Origin: Toxoplasma gondii ME49
Lineage: Eukaryota; Apicomplexa; Conoidasida; Eucoccidiorida; Sarcocystidae
Reading direction: 5' to 3'
DNA: 43,202 nucleotides
Assembly: GCF_000006565.2 (NCBI RefSeq)
Contig: NC_031476.1
Location: forward strand, 6,927,084-6,970,285
The position numbers and the translations under genes were made by a program. Below the pieces are notes generated by a model. That model did no database searches. It had not been told where the DNA came from and saw only the letters and a program-made list of their open reading frames with translations. Below are positions 1 through 10,720 of this stretch, piece by piece (the first letter of the stretch is position 1; every line of letters starts with the position of its first letter).

Positions 1-4
1 TGCA

Positions 5-680
5 GACGTCTGGACGGTGTAATGCTAGTTGGTTACGCATGAATGACTGGGCGAAAAAGTCTAACGCCAAGAGTCCTCCAGAATTGCCCTACTTCTTCGA
101 CGTTGTTTGGAAGGTTACCGCGAGTTTGGACAGGCGTCTCGAGGATGAACGCTTCACGCAGGCTTCGGTAGTGATATTCAAGACACGTGATTGCCAGGGA
201 GCATGTGCGTTGACTCAAGCAACAGAACCACCTGCTAGAGTATGGCTCGGCACACAGGCGCATGGTGCTGACGAACCAGGCGGTACTCCGATGTCTGTGG
301 GGCGCGACAGGTGGCGTTTCGTTGTAGGCGTGCACGGGTGTGTCCAAAGTGTACTCGGTGTCGCGGTTGTGTTATTATTTGGTGCACAGCTTCAGGAGGT
401 GAGTAGGCTGACAATCAACGCCGAAGACTATACGTCACTGTTGTACGTGATTACGCAGGAGTGGCTCGGGGGAAAGCCATCTTCACAGAGTCTGCTGACA
501 CTGGCTCAGGTATCCGACGTTGATTCAGGGGGCACCACGGTTTTGGACAATTGGCAGAGTAACGGGACGTAAACACAGGAATACGTGGCGATGTTTGGAA
601 CGCGTTGTTGGCAGCGGAAGTGCGGGTCGATTCGAGCATGGAGGCAGCCTGTAGACTATGTCTCGGCGTACAGGCGCCTC
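5..680 (+). repeat. Segmental duplication within array A, left copy
   Basis: This stretch recurs at 5328-6003 (constant offset 5323) with only scattered substitutions, whereas other A monomers are far more diverged. It spans about 1.6 monomers, so the duplicated unit was a piece of the array and not one monomer. The match fails near 681/6004, where the left copy continues CTCGTGATGACG and the right copy continues CTTGGGATGGCG. Both copies keep a 177-codon ATG frame (39-572 and 5362-5895) open. That frame crosses a monomer boundary, and several differences between copies change amino acids, so I do not call it a gene. Confidence 0.9.
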
Positions 681-1233
681 GTGATGACGCATGTGGCGGC
701 ATGCCGACGCCTGCGATGCAGGACACGTGGTCCACCGTTATGGGCGTGCGTCGGAGCGTCCGTAGTTCAATCGGTGCGACGCGTGTGCCGTTATGCGTCG
801 TTCAGTCTGAGGAGGTGAGTAGGAGTATAAAGGCGGTTGAATGCTAAAAGCCGACATTCTTGTTGGATGCTCTTGGATGACCGGGCGTTTTCTTTGTTGC
901 CGACACAAGGTTCCCTTACTGCCCTGTGAATGCGACGTTGTTTGAGGAGGTGCTGCGGCTTTGGCCAGGCGCCACAAGAAGGAACTCGGCACGGAGGTGT
1001 TAATGGGGGTGTTCACATGAAGGGATTCGCAGCGATAGTGTCCCGCGTTTGCAGCAATGGAGGCAGCTGGTAGAATACCAGTCGGCACACAGGCGCCCCC
1101 AGATGGCGAACGAGGCAGCGTGCCGACATTTTCGAGGCGTGACAGGTGATGCGCAGTGTTAGGCGTGCGCCAGAGTCTTCGCGTTGTATCCAGTGCGCTG
1201 ACTGTGATATTATTCATTTCACGGCGTCAGCGT

Positions 1234-1760
1234 GTGAGTAGCCTGGCAGTCACGGCCAGATACGAAACCCCAGAATTCTAGATGGTTACCCTTGAATGAG
1301 TCTGCGATCAAGGCTCTATCGCAGAATCCTGCAGCATTGCCCTATTCATCCTAAATTGGTAGAGGGAATGCATCGGTTTTGTTGAGGAGCGGCAGGAGGG
1401 CGCCTTCACACTAGTGTCAGCGGCGATGTTTAGAACGCAGGACTGTCAGCGCACGTGAGTGTTGATTCGAACACCGGAACTACCTGATAGAATACAGCTC
1501 GGCTGGCAGGCGCCTAGCAACGATGAAGTTGGCGGCATGCCGACGTCGGCGTTGCGCGTGAGGTGGCCCACAGTTTTAGACGTGCGCTGGAGCGTTCGAA
1601 GAGTAGGCACTGCAGCGCCCGTGATACCACGAATTGCACAGATGCAGGCGGTAAGTAACCTGACAGTCAGGGGTTAAGACGGGACTCCAGAATTCTATGC
1701 GATCACGCGTGATTGTCTGGGCGATCAAGGCTCTGCCGGAAAATTCTCTATCACGGCCCT
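1234..1760 (+). repeat. Segmental duplication within array A (pairs with 2883-3409)
   Basis: Near-identical to 2883-3409 at offset 1649, which equals four monomers. The shared block begins at the box and runs through CAGAATTCTAGATGG and GGCGGCATGCCGACGTCG into the next monomer, fading around 1760/3409. It indicates unequal exchange or conversion with a four-monomer register. Confidence 0.88.
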
Positions 1761-2882
1761 ATTTATCCGATGTTTTTTGACGGGGTACAGCAGGTTTGGT
1801 CAAGCGGCGCAAGAGGGAATTCATCGCGGAAGTGGCAGTGGCGATATTCAGTGTCTGGCATTGGTGGCGGGAATGTGCGTCGAGTGGACCGATGGGGGCA
1901 ACCGGTGGAATAGCGATAGGCGCACACGAGCCCAGCGACGACGAATGAGGCGGTATAGCCACATCTGCGAGGCACGACGCGTCGTGCACCGTTTGAGCCG
2001 TGCTATGAGGCGCTCGTAGGGTAGTCGGTGCAGCAAGTGTGATGTTATACGTTGCACAGCTGCTGGAGGTGAGTAGCCTGACAGTCAGCGTTGAACACTA
2101 ATCACCGGAATTCTGGATGATTATGCTTGGGTGGGTGGAGGCAAAACTATCAGTTGCTACCCTAGGTATCCCACGTTGTTTGAGGGGGTACCGCGGGTTT
2201 GGTGAGGCACTGCAAGAAGGGATTCGTCACGCTGGTGTCAGTCAGTGTCCAGAGAACGGGATTGGTATCGGGCATGCGCGTCGATACGAGAAATGGGGGC
2301 AGCCTGTAGAATACTTCCAGGCGCACACAGGCACGTAGTGGTGACAAACGAGGCGTCATGACGACGTCTGCGAGGCGCAAGAGGTGGTCCCGCCGTTTTA
2401 GATGTGCGTTGGGGTGTTTGAAGTGTAGGTGATGCGGCGCCTGTGATTTTATGCGTTGGGCAGCTTCAAGCGGTGAGTAGCCTGGCAGTCAGGGCTGAAC
2501 CGTGAACCCCCAACTTTTATGAGCTTACGCTTGGATGGCTGGGCGGAGAACTCCTAGCGTTGACTTAAATATCCGACGTTCTTCGACGGGGGGCGCTACG
2601 ATTATGGTCAGACGCTGAAAAAATTGACCCTTCACGTAGTTGTTAGTGGCAACCATCGGAGAACGGCATTGGTAGCGGGCATGTGCGACGATTCGAGAAG
2701 AGGACCAGGCCGATACAATACCGTAATACCTCTAGGCGCACAGACGCTTAGTGAAAATGAACCAGGCGGCATGTCGAATCAGGGAGGCGCGGCGAGTCGC
2801 GTACCGCTGTAGCGTCCGCGGGCGAGTTCGCAGCGTATCCGGTGCGGCGTCTTCGCTACTATACGTTGCGTGGCGTCAGCAA

Positions 2883-3409
2883 GTGAGTAGCCTGGCAGTC
2901 ACGGCCAGATCCGAAACCCCAGAATTCTAGATGGTTACCCTTGAATGAGTCTGCGATCAAGGCTCTATCGCAGAATCCTGCAGCATTGCCCTATTCATCC
3001 TAAATTGGTAGAGGGAATGCATCGGTTTTGTTGAGGAGCGGCAGGAGGGCGCCTTCACACTAGTGTCAGCGGCGATGTTTAGAACGCAGGACTGTCAGCG
3101 CACGTGAGTGTTGATTCGAACACTGGAACTACCTGATAGAATACAGCTCGGCTGGCAGGCGCCTAGCAACGATGAAGTTGGCGGCATGCCGACGTCGGCG
3201 TTGCGCGTGAGGTGGCCCACAGTTTTAGACGTGCGCTGGAGCGTTCGAAGAGTAGGCACTGCGGCGCCCGTGATACCACGAAATTCACAGATTCAGGCGG
3301 TAAGTAACCTGACAGTCAGGGGTTAAGACGGGACTCCAGAATTCTATGCGATCACGCGTGATTGTCTGGGCGATCGAGGCTCTGCTGGAAAATTCTCTAG
3401 CAGAGCCCT
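2883..3409 (+). repeat. Segmental duplication within array A (pairs with 1234-1760)
   Basis: Right-hand partner of 1234-1760. Its left flank (about 2667-2995) instead matches the 424-bp units at 6760-8465. This copy is therefore a mosaic: one side is homogenised with one part of the array and the other side with a different part. Confidence 0.88.
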
Positions 3410-5327
3410 GTCTATCCGACGGTGTTTGAGGGGATACCACTGGTTTGGCCAGGCGCTGCAAAAGAAGATCGCTTTCGCAGGTATCAATGGCGATGTTCAG
3501 CGTACGGGATTGGTTGCGAACATGTGGGTTGATTCGAGCATTGGGACAGTCTGACGGAATATGGCTCGGTGTGCATGTACCTAGTGATGACGGGCGAAGG
3601 CACATGCCGATGTCTGCAAGGCGCAACATTTGGCCCACCATATTAGTCGTGTGTGGGCGTGTACGTAGTGCAGGCGATGCGGCGACTGGGCTATAATACG
3701 TTTCACAGCGTCAGCAGGTGAGTAGCCTGGTAGTCAGGGCTAAGCACGCGCCGGCAACCTGAGCGGTAGGCTTGGATGGCAGGGGGGAGAACTCTTCAGC
3801 CCCCATATAGCCGACGCTGTCTGAGAGGGCACTAAGGATTTGGACAGGCGCTGCAATACGGGACCTTTCACGCAGGTGTCAGTGTTCAGAAATTGGGAAT
3901 GATACCTGGCAGGCGCGTCGAACCGAGCAATGGGACAGCCTGACATAATACAGCTCACTCACAAGTGCCTACTGATGCCGACCGAGGCAGCATTCCGACG
4001 TCGGCGAGGCACGATGGCTGGGCCATCGTTTTAGGCGTGCGTCGGAGTGTCCGTAGTTGCGCCGGTGCTGCAGCTGTGCTACTTTCCGTTGCACTGATTC
4101 AGCGTGTGAGTAGCGTGAACCTTAGGGCCGACCACTGATTCCCGGCATTCTGAGTATTAGAGATTCAATGGCTGTTGACTCAATGCACCAGCATCTCCCC
4201 GTTCGTCCGACGTTGTTTGACGGTGAACTGCGGAATTCACTGAGGCGCCGCAAGAAGGTGCCCTCCTCGCACGTCTCAGTGGCGATTTTCAGAACACGGG
4301 ACAGTCAGCGGACATGTGCGTCGATTGGAGAAATGGGACAGCATGACAGCATATGGCTCGCTGCGGAGGCGACGAGTGATGACGAACAAGGTGACACTTT
4401 GACTTCTTCGAGGCATGACGAGTGGCCCAGCATTTTAATCGTGTGTGGGGTGTTCGCAGTGCGACCGGTGCGGCACCTGTGATACACGTTGTACAGCTTC
4501 AGAGGGTGAGTAGCCTGCGATTCAGGCCTGAATACTATACGTCGAAACTCATACGCTCGGGCGACCGGACGCGGAACTCGTCTGCATTACCCTATTTACC
4601 GTTGTTGTTGGATGGGCTTGTGCGAGTCTGATCAGGAGCCGCAAGAAGGGATTCTTCACGGAGGCGTCAGTGGCACTGTTCAAAGCACGGGATCTGTACC
4701 GGTCATGTGCACCAATTCGAGCAATGGGACAGCGTATTTGAACACTCCCTGTTGCACGGGCGCCAGTTGATGACGGGTGAGGCAACAGTCAGACGTCGTT
4801 CAGGCTCCGCACGTGGACCGCTGGTAGAGACGTGTGTGAGAGCCTTCGTCGAGTAGCCGGTGGGGCGCCTGTCCAATTATAATTTGCACAGCTTCGGGAG
4901 GTGAGTAGGTTGTCACCCAGCGCTGAGCCTAATCTCCGGTATTCGAGGTGGTTACGCTTTGGATCGCTGGGCGGCGAATTAGCTGGCGCTACCTTGTTCG
5001 TCAGACGCAGATTGACGAGGCACGTGGTTTCCGGTTAGGCGCCGCAACAAATGACCCCTCACACAGATACCAGTGGCGGTGCTCAGAGTACGGGGTTGGC
5101 AGCGGACATCTCCGCCGATTCGAGCAGCCTAAAAGCATGATACACCACCCCAGAACGCGTAGCCGCCTAGTGATGACGAACGAGGCGGCAGGCCTACGCT
5201 TGAGAGGCACAACAGGTGGCACACTGTTTTGGACGTGCATGGGAGTGCTGCTAGTGTATCCGGGAGGCCCTGTTGCTATTACACGTTGCACGGCTTCAGG
5301 AGGTGAGTAGCCTGAAACATAGTGAAG

Positions 5328-6003
5328 GACGTCTGGACGGTGTAATGCTAGTTGGTTACGCATGAATGACTGGGCGAAAAAGTCTAACGCCAAGAGTCCT
5401 CCAGAATTGCCCTACTTCTTCGACGTTGTTTGGAAGGTTACCGCGAGTTTGGACAGGCGTCTCGAGGATGAACGCTTCACGCAGGCTTCCGTAGTGATGT
5501 TCAAGACACGTGATTGCCAGGGAGCATGTGCATTGACTCAAGCAACAGAACCACCTGCTAGAGTATGGCTCGGCACACAGGCGCATGGTGCTGACGAACC
5601 AGGCGGTACTCCGATGTCTGTGGGGCGCGACAGGTGGCGTTCCGGTGTAGGCGTGCACGGGTGTGTCCAAAGTGTAGTCGATGTTGCGGCTGTGTTATTA
5701 TTTGTTGCGCAGGTTCAGGAGGTGAGTAGGCTGACAATCAACGCCGAAGACTATACGTCACTGTTGTACGTGATTACGCAGGAGTGGCTCGGGGGAAAGC
5801 CATCTTCACAGAGTCTGCTGACACTGGCTCAGGTATCCGACGTTGATTCAGGGGGCACCACGGTTTTGGCCAATTGGCAGAGTAACGGGACGTAAACACA
5901 GGAATACGTGGCGATGTTTGGAACGCGTGGTTTGCAGCGGAAGTGCGGGTCGATTCGAGCATGGAGGCAGCCTGTAGACTATGTCTCGGCGTACAGGCGC
6001 CTT
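5328..6003 (+). repeat. Segmental duplication within array A, right copy
   Basis: Partner of 5-680 at offset 5323. Differences are point substitutions without obvious indels, for example CGTTTCGTTG against CGTTCCGGTG near 300/5640. The low divergence means this copy event is much younger than the array, or that gene conversion has kept the pair similar. Confidence 0.9.
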
Positions 6004-6647
6004 GGGATGGCGATTGAGGCGCCACGCTGACTTCCGAGAACAATAGCAGGTGGTGCACCGTTTCGTGCGTCGCTCGGAGACTGCGTAGTGTAGGTGGTGC
6101 AGCACCTGCGATGTTATACGTTCCACAGATTGAAGAGGTAGGCAGGCTGACTCTCAGCGTCGAGGCCGACACAGTGAGAGGCCGAACGGCTGCACGTTGA
6201 TGGCTGGGGAAGAATTGTCCAAACTTGAGCTATTTGATACATCTTGTTTGACGATTCACTGGGGACTTGGTCAGGCGCCGCAAAAGCGGATCCTTCACGC
6301 GGGTGTCACCGGCGATTCTTACAATATTGGATTTCTAGCAGGCATTTGCGTGGATTCGAGCAGTGGGAAAGCCTAATTGAATACACCTTGGCGCACGGGC
6401 GCCCAGTGATGATGAACGATCTGGCAGTCAGGCCTCTGCGAGGTACAACAGGTGGTCCACCGTTCTATGCATGCGTGGGAATGTTCGTGGTGTAGCCGGT
6501 GCTGCGCCTGTGCTACTATCCGTCGCACAGCTTCAGCAGGTGAGACGACCGATGCTCGGCGTTAGACGCTACATTCCGGAAGCTTAGGTGGACACGCGTC
6601 GATGAATAGTCGAAGCCGCCACCCTACCAGAAGTCTCAGAACCCCTC

Positions 6648-6656
6648 GGGGGGGGG
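6648..6656 (+). repeat. G9 homopolymer
   Basis: A run of nine G in a monomer whose spacing (6540 to 6977, 437 bp) is the largest in array A. The run and its flank look like a small local insertion relative to neighbouring monomers. Confidence 0.85.
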
Positions 6657-6759
6657 CTTTATATTCCGCGTTATTTGACATGATGAAACACTCGGACCTG
6701 CTCAGGCACCGCAAGAATGAGTTCATCACGGAAGTGACAATGGCGAAGCTCGGAGTACG

Positions 6760-8465
6760 GGATTGGTAGCGGGCATGTGCGACGATTCGAGAAGAGGACC
6801 AGGCCGATACAATACCGTAATACCTCTAGGCGCACAGACGCTTAGTGAAAATGAACCAGGCGGCATGTCGAATCAGGGAGGCGCGGCGAGTGGCGGACCG
6901 CTGTAGCGTCCGCGGGCGAGTTCGCAGCGTATCCGGTGCGGCGTCTTCGCTACTATACGTTGCGTGGCTTCAGCAAGTGAGTAGCCTGGCAGTCACGACC
7001 AGATACGAAACCCCAGAATTCTAGATGGTTACCCTTGAATGAGTCTGCGATCAAGGCTCTATCGCAGAATCCTGCAGCGTTGCCCGATTTATCTGACGTT
7101 GTTTGAGGGGAGACAACTGGCTGGGTGAGGCGCCGCAAGACTGAGTTCATCACGGAGGTGTCAATGACGATGTGCAGAGTGCGGGATTGGTAGCGGGCAT
7201 GTGCGACGATTCGAGAAGAGGACCAGGCCGACACAATACCGTAATACCTCTAGGCGCACAGACGCTTAGTGAAAATGAACCAGGCGGCATGTCGAATCAG
7301 GGAGGCGCGGCGAGTCGCGTACCGCTGTAGCGTCCGCGGGCGAGTTCGCAGCGTATCCGGTGCGGCGTCTTCGCTACTATACGTTGCGTGGCGTCAGCAA
7401 GTGAGTAGCCTGGCAGTCACGGCCAGATCCGAAACCCCAGAATTCTAGATGGTTACCCTTGAATGAGTCTGCGATCAAGGCTCTATCGCAGAATCCTGCA
7501 GCGTTGCCCGATTTGTCTGACGTTGTTTGAGGGGAGACAACTGGCTGGGTGAGGCGCCGCAAGACTGAGTTCATCACGGAGGTGTCAATGACGATGTGCA
7601 GAGTACGGGATTGGTAGCGGGCATGTGCGACGATTCGAGAAGAGGACCAGGCCGACACAATACCGTAATACCTCTAGGCGCACAGACGCTTAGTGAAAAT
7701 GAACCAGGCGGCATGTCGAATCAGGGAGGCGCGGCGAGTGGCGGACCGCTGTAGCGTCCGCGGGCGAGTTCGCAGCGTATCCGGTGCGGCGTCTTCGCTA
7801 CTATACGTTGCGTGGCGTCAGCAAGTGAGTAGCCTGGCAGTCACGGCCAGATACGAAACCCCAGAATTCTAGATGGTTACCCTTGAATGAGTCTGCGATC
7901 AAGGCTCTATCGCAGAATCCTGCAGCGTTGCCCGATTTATCTGACGTTGTTTGAGGGGAGACAACTGGCTGGGTGAGGCGCCGTAAGACTGAGTTCATCA
8001 CGGAGGTGTCAATGACGGTGTGCAGAGTGCGGGATTGGTAGCGGGCATGTGCGACGATTCGAGAAGAGGACCAGGCCGATACAATACCGTAATACCTCTA
8101 GGCGCACAGACGCTTAGTGAAAATGAACCAGGCGGCATGTCGAATCAGGGAGGCGCGGCGAGTCGCGTACCGCTGTAGCGTCCGCGGGCGAGTTCGCAGC
8201 GTATCCGGTGCGGCGTCTTCGCTACTATACGTTGCGTGGCTTCAGCAAGTGAGTAGCCTGGCAGTCACGGCCAGATACGAAACCCCAGAATTCTAGATGG
8301 TTACCCTTGAATGAGTCTGCGATCAAGGCTCTATCGCAGAATCCTGCAGCGTTGCCCGATTTGTCTGACGTTGTTTGAGGGGAGACAACTGGCTGGGTGA
8401 GGCGCCGCAAGGCTGAGTTCATCACGGAGGTGTCAATGACGATGTGCAGAGTACGGGATTGGTAG
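6760..8465 (+). repeat. Homogenised 424-bp subarray, four near-identical copies
   Basis: Four copies in exact 424-bp register. The landmark GCGGGCATGTGCGACGATTC lies near 6772, 7196, 7620 and 8044, and boxes lie at 6977, 7401, 7825 and 8249. Copies differ by single bases such as GTCGCGTAC against GTGGCGGAC. At the next expected position (about 8468) the motif reads GCGTCGTTTCGAG, marking the edge. Each copy contains a minus-strand ORF of up to 93 codons, but its openness simply follows from the copies being identical. Confidence 0.93.
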
Positions 8466-9859
8466 CGGGCATGTGCGTCGTTTCGAGTATTCAGGCAGGC
8501 ATGAGAAAATATGACTCGGTGCGCAGATGACAAGTGATGACGGGCGACGCGACGCTCTGACATCCGCGATGCACGAGAGGTGGACAACCGTCTTAGGAGT
8601 TCATGGATCCTACCGAAATGTCGCCGGTGCGACACCTGTTTCATTTTTCCTCGTTCAGCGCAACGGAGTGAGTAGCATGACAGTTACGCCTGAACGCTAA
8701 ATGCCCGTATTCTGGCTCTCTGGGTCGGGATGGCTGTTGAACGGGTACTCCAGTGCTGCTCTATTTGTCCGACGTTGTTTGAGTGGAGACGACGGATTCC
8801 ATGAATTGCCGCGAGAACAATACCTCCACGCAGATGTCAGTGGCGATGGCCAGAACACCGGATTTCTATCGGACATGTGCATTAGTTTGACCGATAGGAC
8901 AACCTGGCAGAATACGGCTCGGTGCGCAGCCGCCTGAGGACGGCGAATGAGGCGGCACGCCGACGTATGCGAGGCACGATGTCTGGGCAGGCGTTTTTGT
9001 CGCGTGTGGGAGTGTTCGTGGTGTAGCTACTACGGCGCATGTGCTATTGTACGTTGCACAGCTTCGGGATGTGAGTTTACGGGCAGTTACCGCTGAATTC
9101 AGGCTGGGATGGCTGGGGGAAGATGTCTCCAGCAGTCCCCTATTCAACCAACGGCGTTTGAGGGGCTAGCTTGTGTTTTGGTCAGGCGACGTAAGAAGAG
9201 ACCGTTTATTCATGTATCAGGGGCGGCGTTTGATATACGGCATTAGTATCGGGTGTGTGCGTCGATTAGTGAAATAAATCAATCTGACCTGAAACGGTTC
9301 GGCGCGCATCCGTTTAGTGATGATGAATAGAGCGGCATGCCGACGTCGGCGAGGCGCGACAGGCGATTGAGCGTTTCACGGGCGCTTGGGCGTTTGAAAT
9401 ATGTAGACGCTGTCGCTCCGAAGCAACTGTTCTTTGTTCAGCTCGTGGAGGTAGGTAGCAGGACTTTGATGGTTGAGGACTGAATACGAGCTGTACACGC
9501 TATCGGTGGCGTGGCTGCGGGCGAGGCTCGTCGGCTGAGCGCTATTCACCGCACGTCTTTGGCGGGGTACCTGAGTTTGGCTAGCCGAGTAAGGTGGAGA
9601 CTCTTCACGAGAGACAGCGGCGAAGGCCGGAATACGGCTCTGACAGCCGGCTTGTCCGTCAACGAAATGCACTGGAATGCATCCCAGTGCAGCTGCTGTC
9701 CATGGATGACAAACGAGGCTGCAGGGTGACTCCATCACGGCCCATCAGTTGATCCACTGGTGGACGCACGCCTCGGAGTTCCCGCAGTGCGGACACTGTC
9801 TCACTTGTGGCATTTGTTGTTGTTCACCCTCTACAGATAGCTAGCTTCTCACGTAGCGG

Positions 9860-10200
9860 TAGAAACGGAATCTAGTTTACCGTCGTGACTTCGGACGCGG
9901 TGCTGCAGCAAATCACTGTTGATCCAGCATTTTGAGGAGGGGGGGACAAGTAATGGTCATCCGAAGAAGGTAGACATCATCCACGGAGGTATCACTAGTA
10001 AGGTTCATGCCGAGGGCTGGGGATACTGCAAAGGCGTTGTGCCTAGGGCTGGACGTCGTCATGGATCGAAGACATGGGCATCGGTAGGCATGGTGTGGCG
10101 TATCGTGCGTCCTGGTGGAGAGCGCAAGGTTGATGTGTCAGAGAGCATGCTGGTGTAGCACGAGGATATGAATGTTCTTCTCGCTGGAGTGATATCAGAG
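9860..10200 (+). repeat. Diverged half C-type monomer at the A/spacer junction
   Basis: Array A ends and the sequence aligns by eye with the middle of a C monomer. GAAGAAGGTAGACATCATCC corresponds to GACGAGGGTAGACAAGCTTC at 20283. The stretch near 10200-10220 (GTGACGCGGACAACTGCATC) corresponds to the GTGCGGACCACTGCGTC stretch of array C. It holds a 79-codon frame (9919-10158) with no feature suggesting a protein. Divergence is high, so the assignment needs an alignment. Confidence 0.6.
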
Positions 10201-10720
10201 TGACGCGGACAACTGCATCTACATTTATATTCGACTATTATCTCTTCCCGTGATTCTTTGTGTTATCATGTGGTAGCTCATACGCTTGGAGTGTCTTGGC
10301 TGTAGGGGCTGGATAAGGCGTGGATGCGGTCTCACTTCCGACATACGGAGTGTCCTATGTTGCTGATTTGCACTTTGATGTGAAACTGGTTTCCAAAGTT
10401 GTACGCGATTCGGTTCTAGAGTTTGTCCGTAAGGAAGCCGAGGCATATAGACAAAAGACATCTAAACAATGGCTTTCTGCATCAGTGGATGAGTTGCACG
10501 ACAGTGGGACTCTGTCCGTGTTTGTCGCCACTGAGGCATGGGGGGTTGATCAAGCCGAGCTAGCGTTGCCCTGCATGTAGGAGTGCTGTCAGGAATGCTG
10601 TGGTTTGAGGGGAGGGTGGCGGTACTACGCAGGACAAAAGAGGACGCGGCTGTGGCCGGTCTCTCCCATTACTCTCGCGACGACAACTAAGATTCTACAA
10701 CTCTAAGACGTGCACGAATA
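10200..10720 (+). repeat. Old copy of the C-to-D transition sequence (compare 22830-23330)
   Basis: Ordered matches by eye to 22830-23330: ATTATCTCTTCCCGTGATTC with TTATCTCTTCCCGCTGTTTC, GTTGCTGATTTGCAC with CTTGCTGGTTTGCAC, GAAGCCGAGGCATATAGACA with TATGCCGAGGCAAAAAGACA, GTGCTGTCAGGAATG with GAGCTGTTGTCAGGAGG, and GCCGGTCTCTCCCATTACTC with ACCGGTCTTCCCCATTCTCT. The frame 10317-10580 (stop TAA just upstream at 10314, no ATG until its last codon) reads like protein. Because it sits in a repeat copy whose counterpart does not keep that frame, I regard it as fortuitous. Confidence 0.7.

Larger units (their letters stand above)
1..9859 (+). repeat. Array A: ~400-424 bp tandem satellite, 23 diverged monomers
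   Basis: Tandem satellite array. Each monomer carries a recognisable box, typically CTTCAGGAGGTGAGTAGCCT. The GTGAGTAG part, or its variant, starts at 399, 815, 1234, 1651, 2069, 2473, 2883, 3300, 3718, 4106, 4506, 4901, 5303, 5722, 6138, 6540, 6977, 7401, 7825, 8249, 8668, 9071 and 9451, giving spacings of 380-437 bp. Other conserved parts of the monomer, in order, are GACGTTGTTTGAGGGG, GGCGCCGCAAGAAGG, TTCACGCAGGTGTCAGTGGC, GGGCATGTGCGTCGATTCGA and GAGGCGGCATGCCGACGTC. Identity between most neighbours is modest, with locally near-identical blocks listed separately. Stops occur in every frame of a typical monomer, so the array is non-coding. The plus strand is rich in G and T. Copies after about 9450 are strongly decayed. 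Confidence 0.93.

Noticed and set aside
1..9859. CRISPR-like or short-period tandem array
   Set aside because: Monomers are ~400 bp and diverge along their length. There is no short constant repeat alternating with variable spacers, and the sequence is a eukaryotic chromosome end.
10317..10580. Protein-like 87-codon frame considered as a gene
   Set aside because: It begins without an ATG and lies in an old copy of the C/D transition, whose other copy (22830-23330) does not keep this frame.
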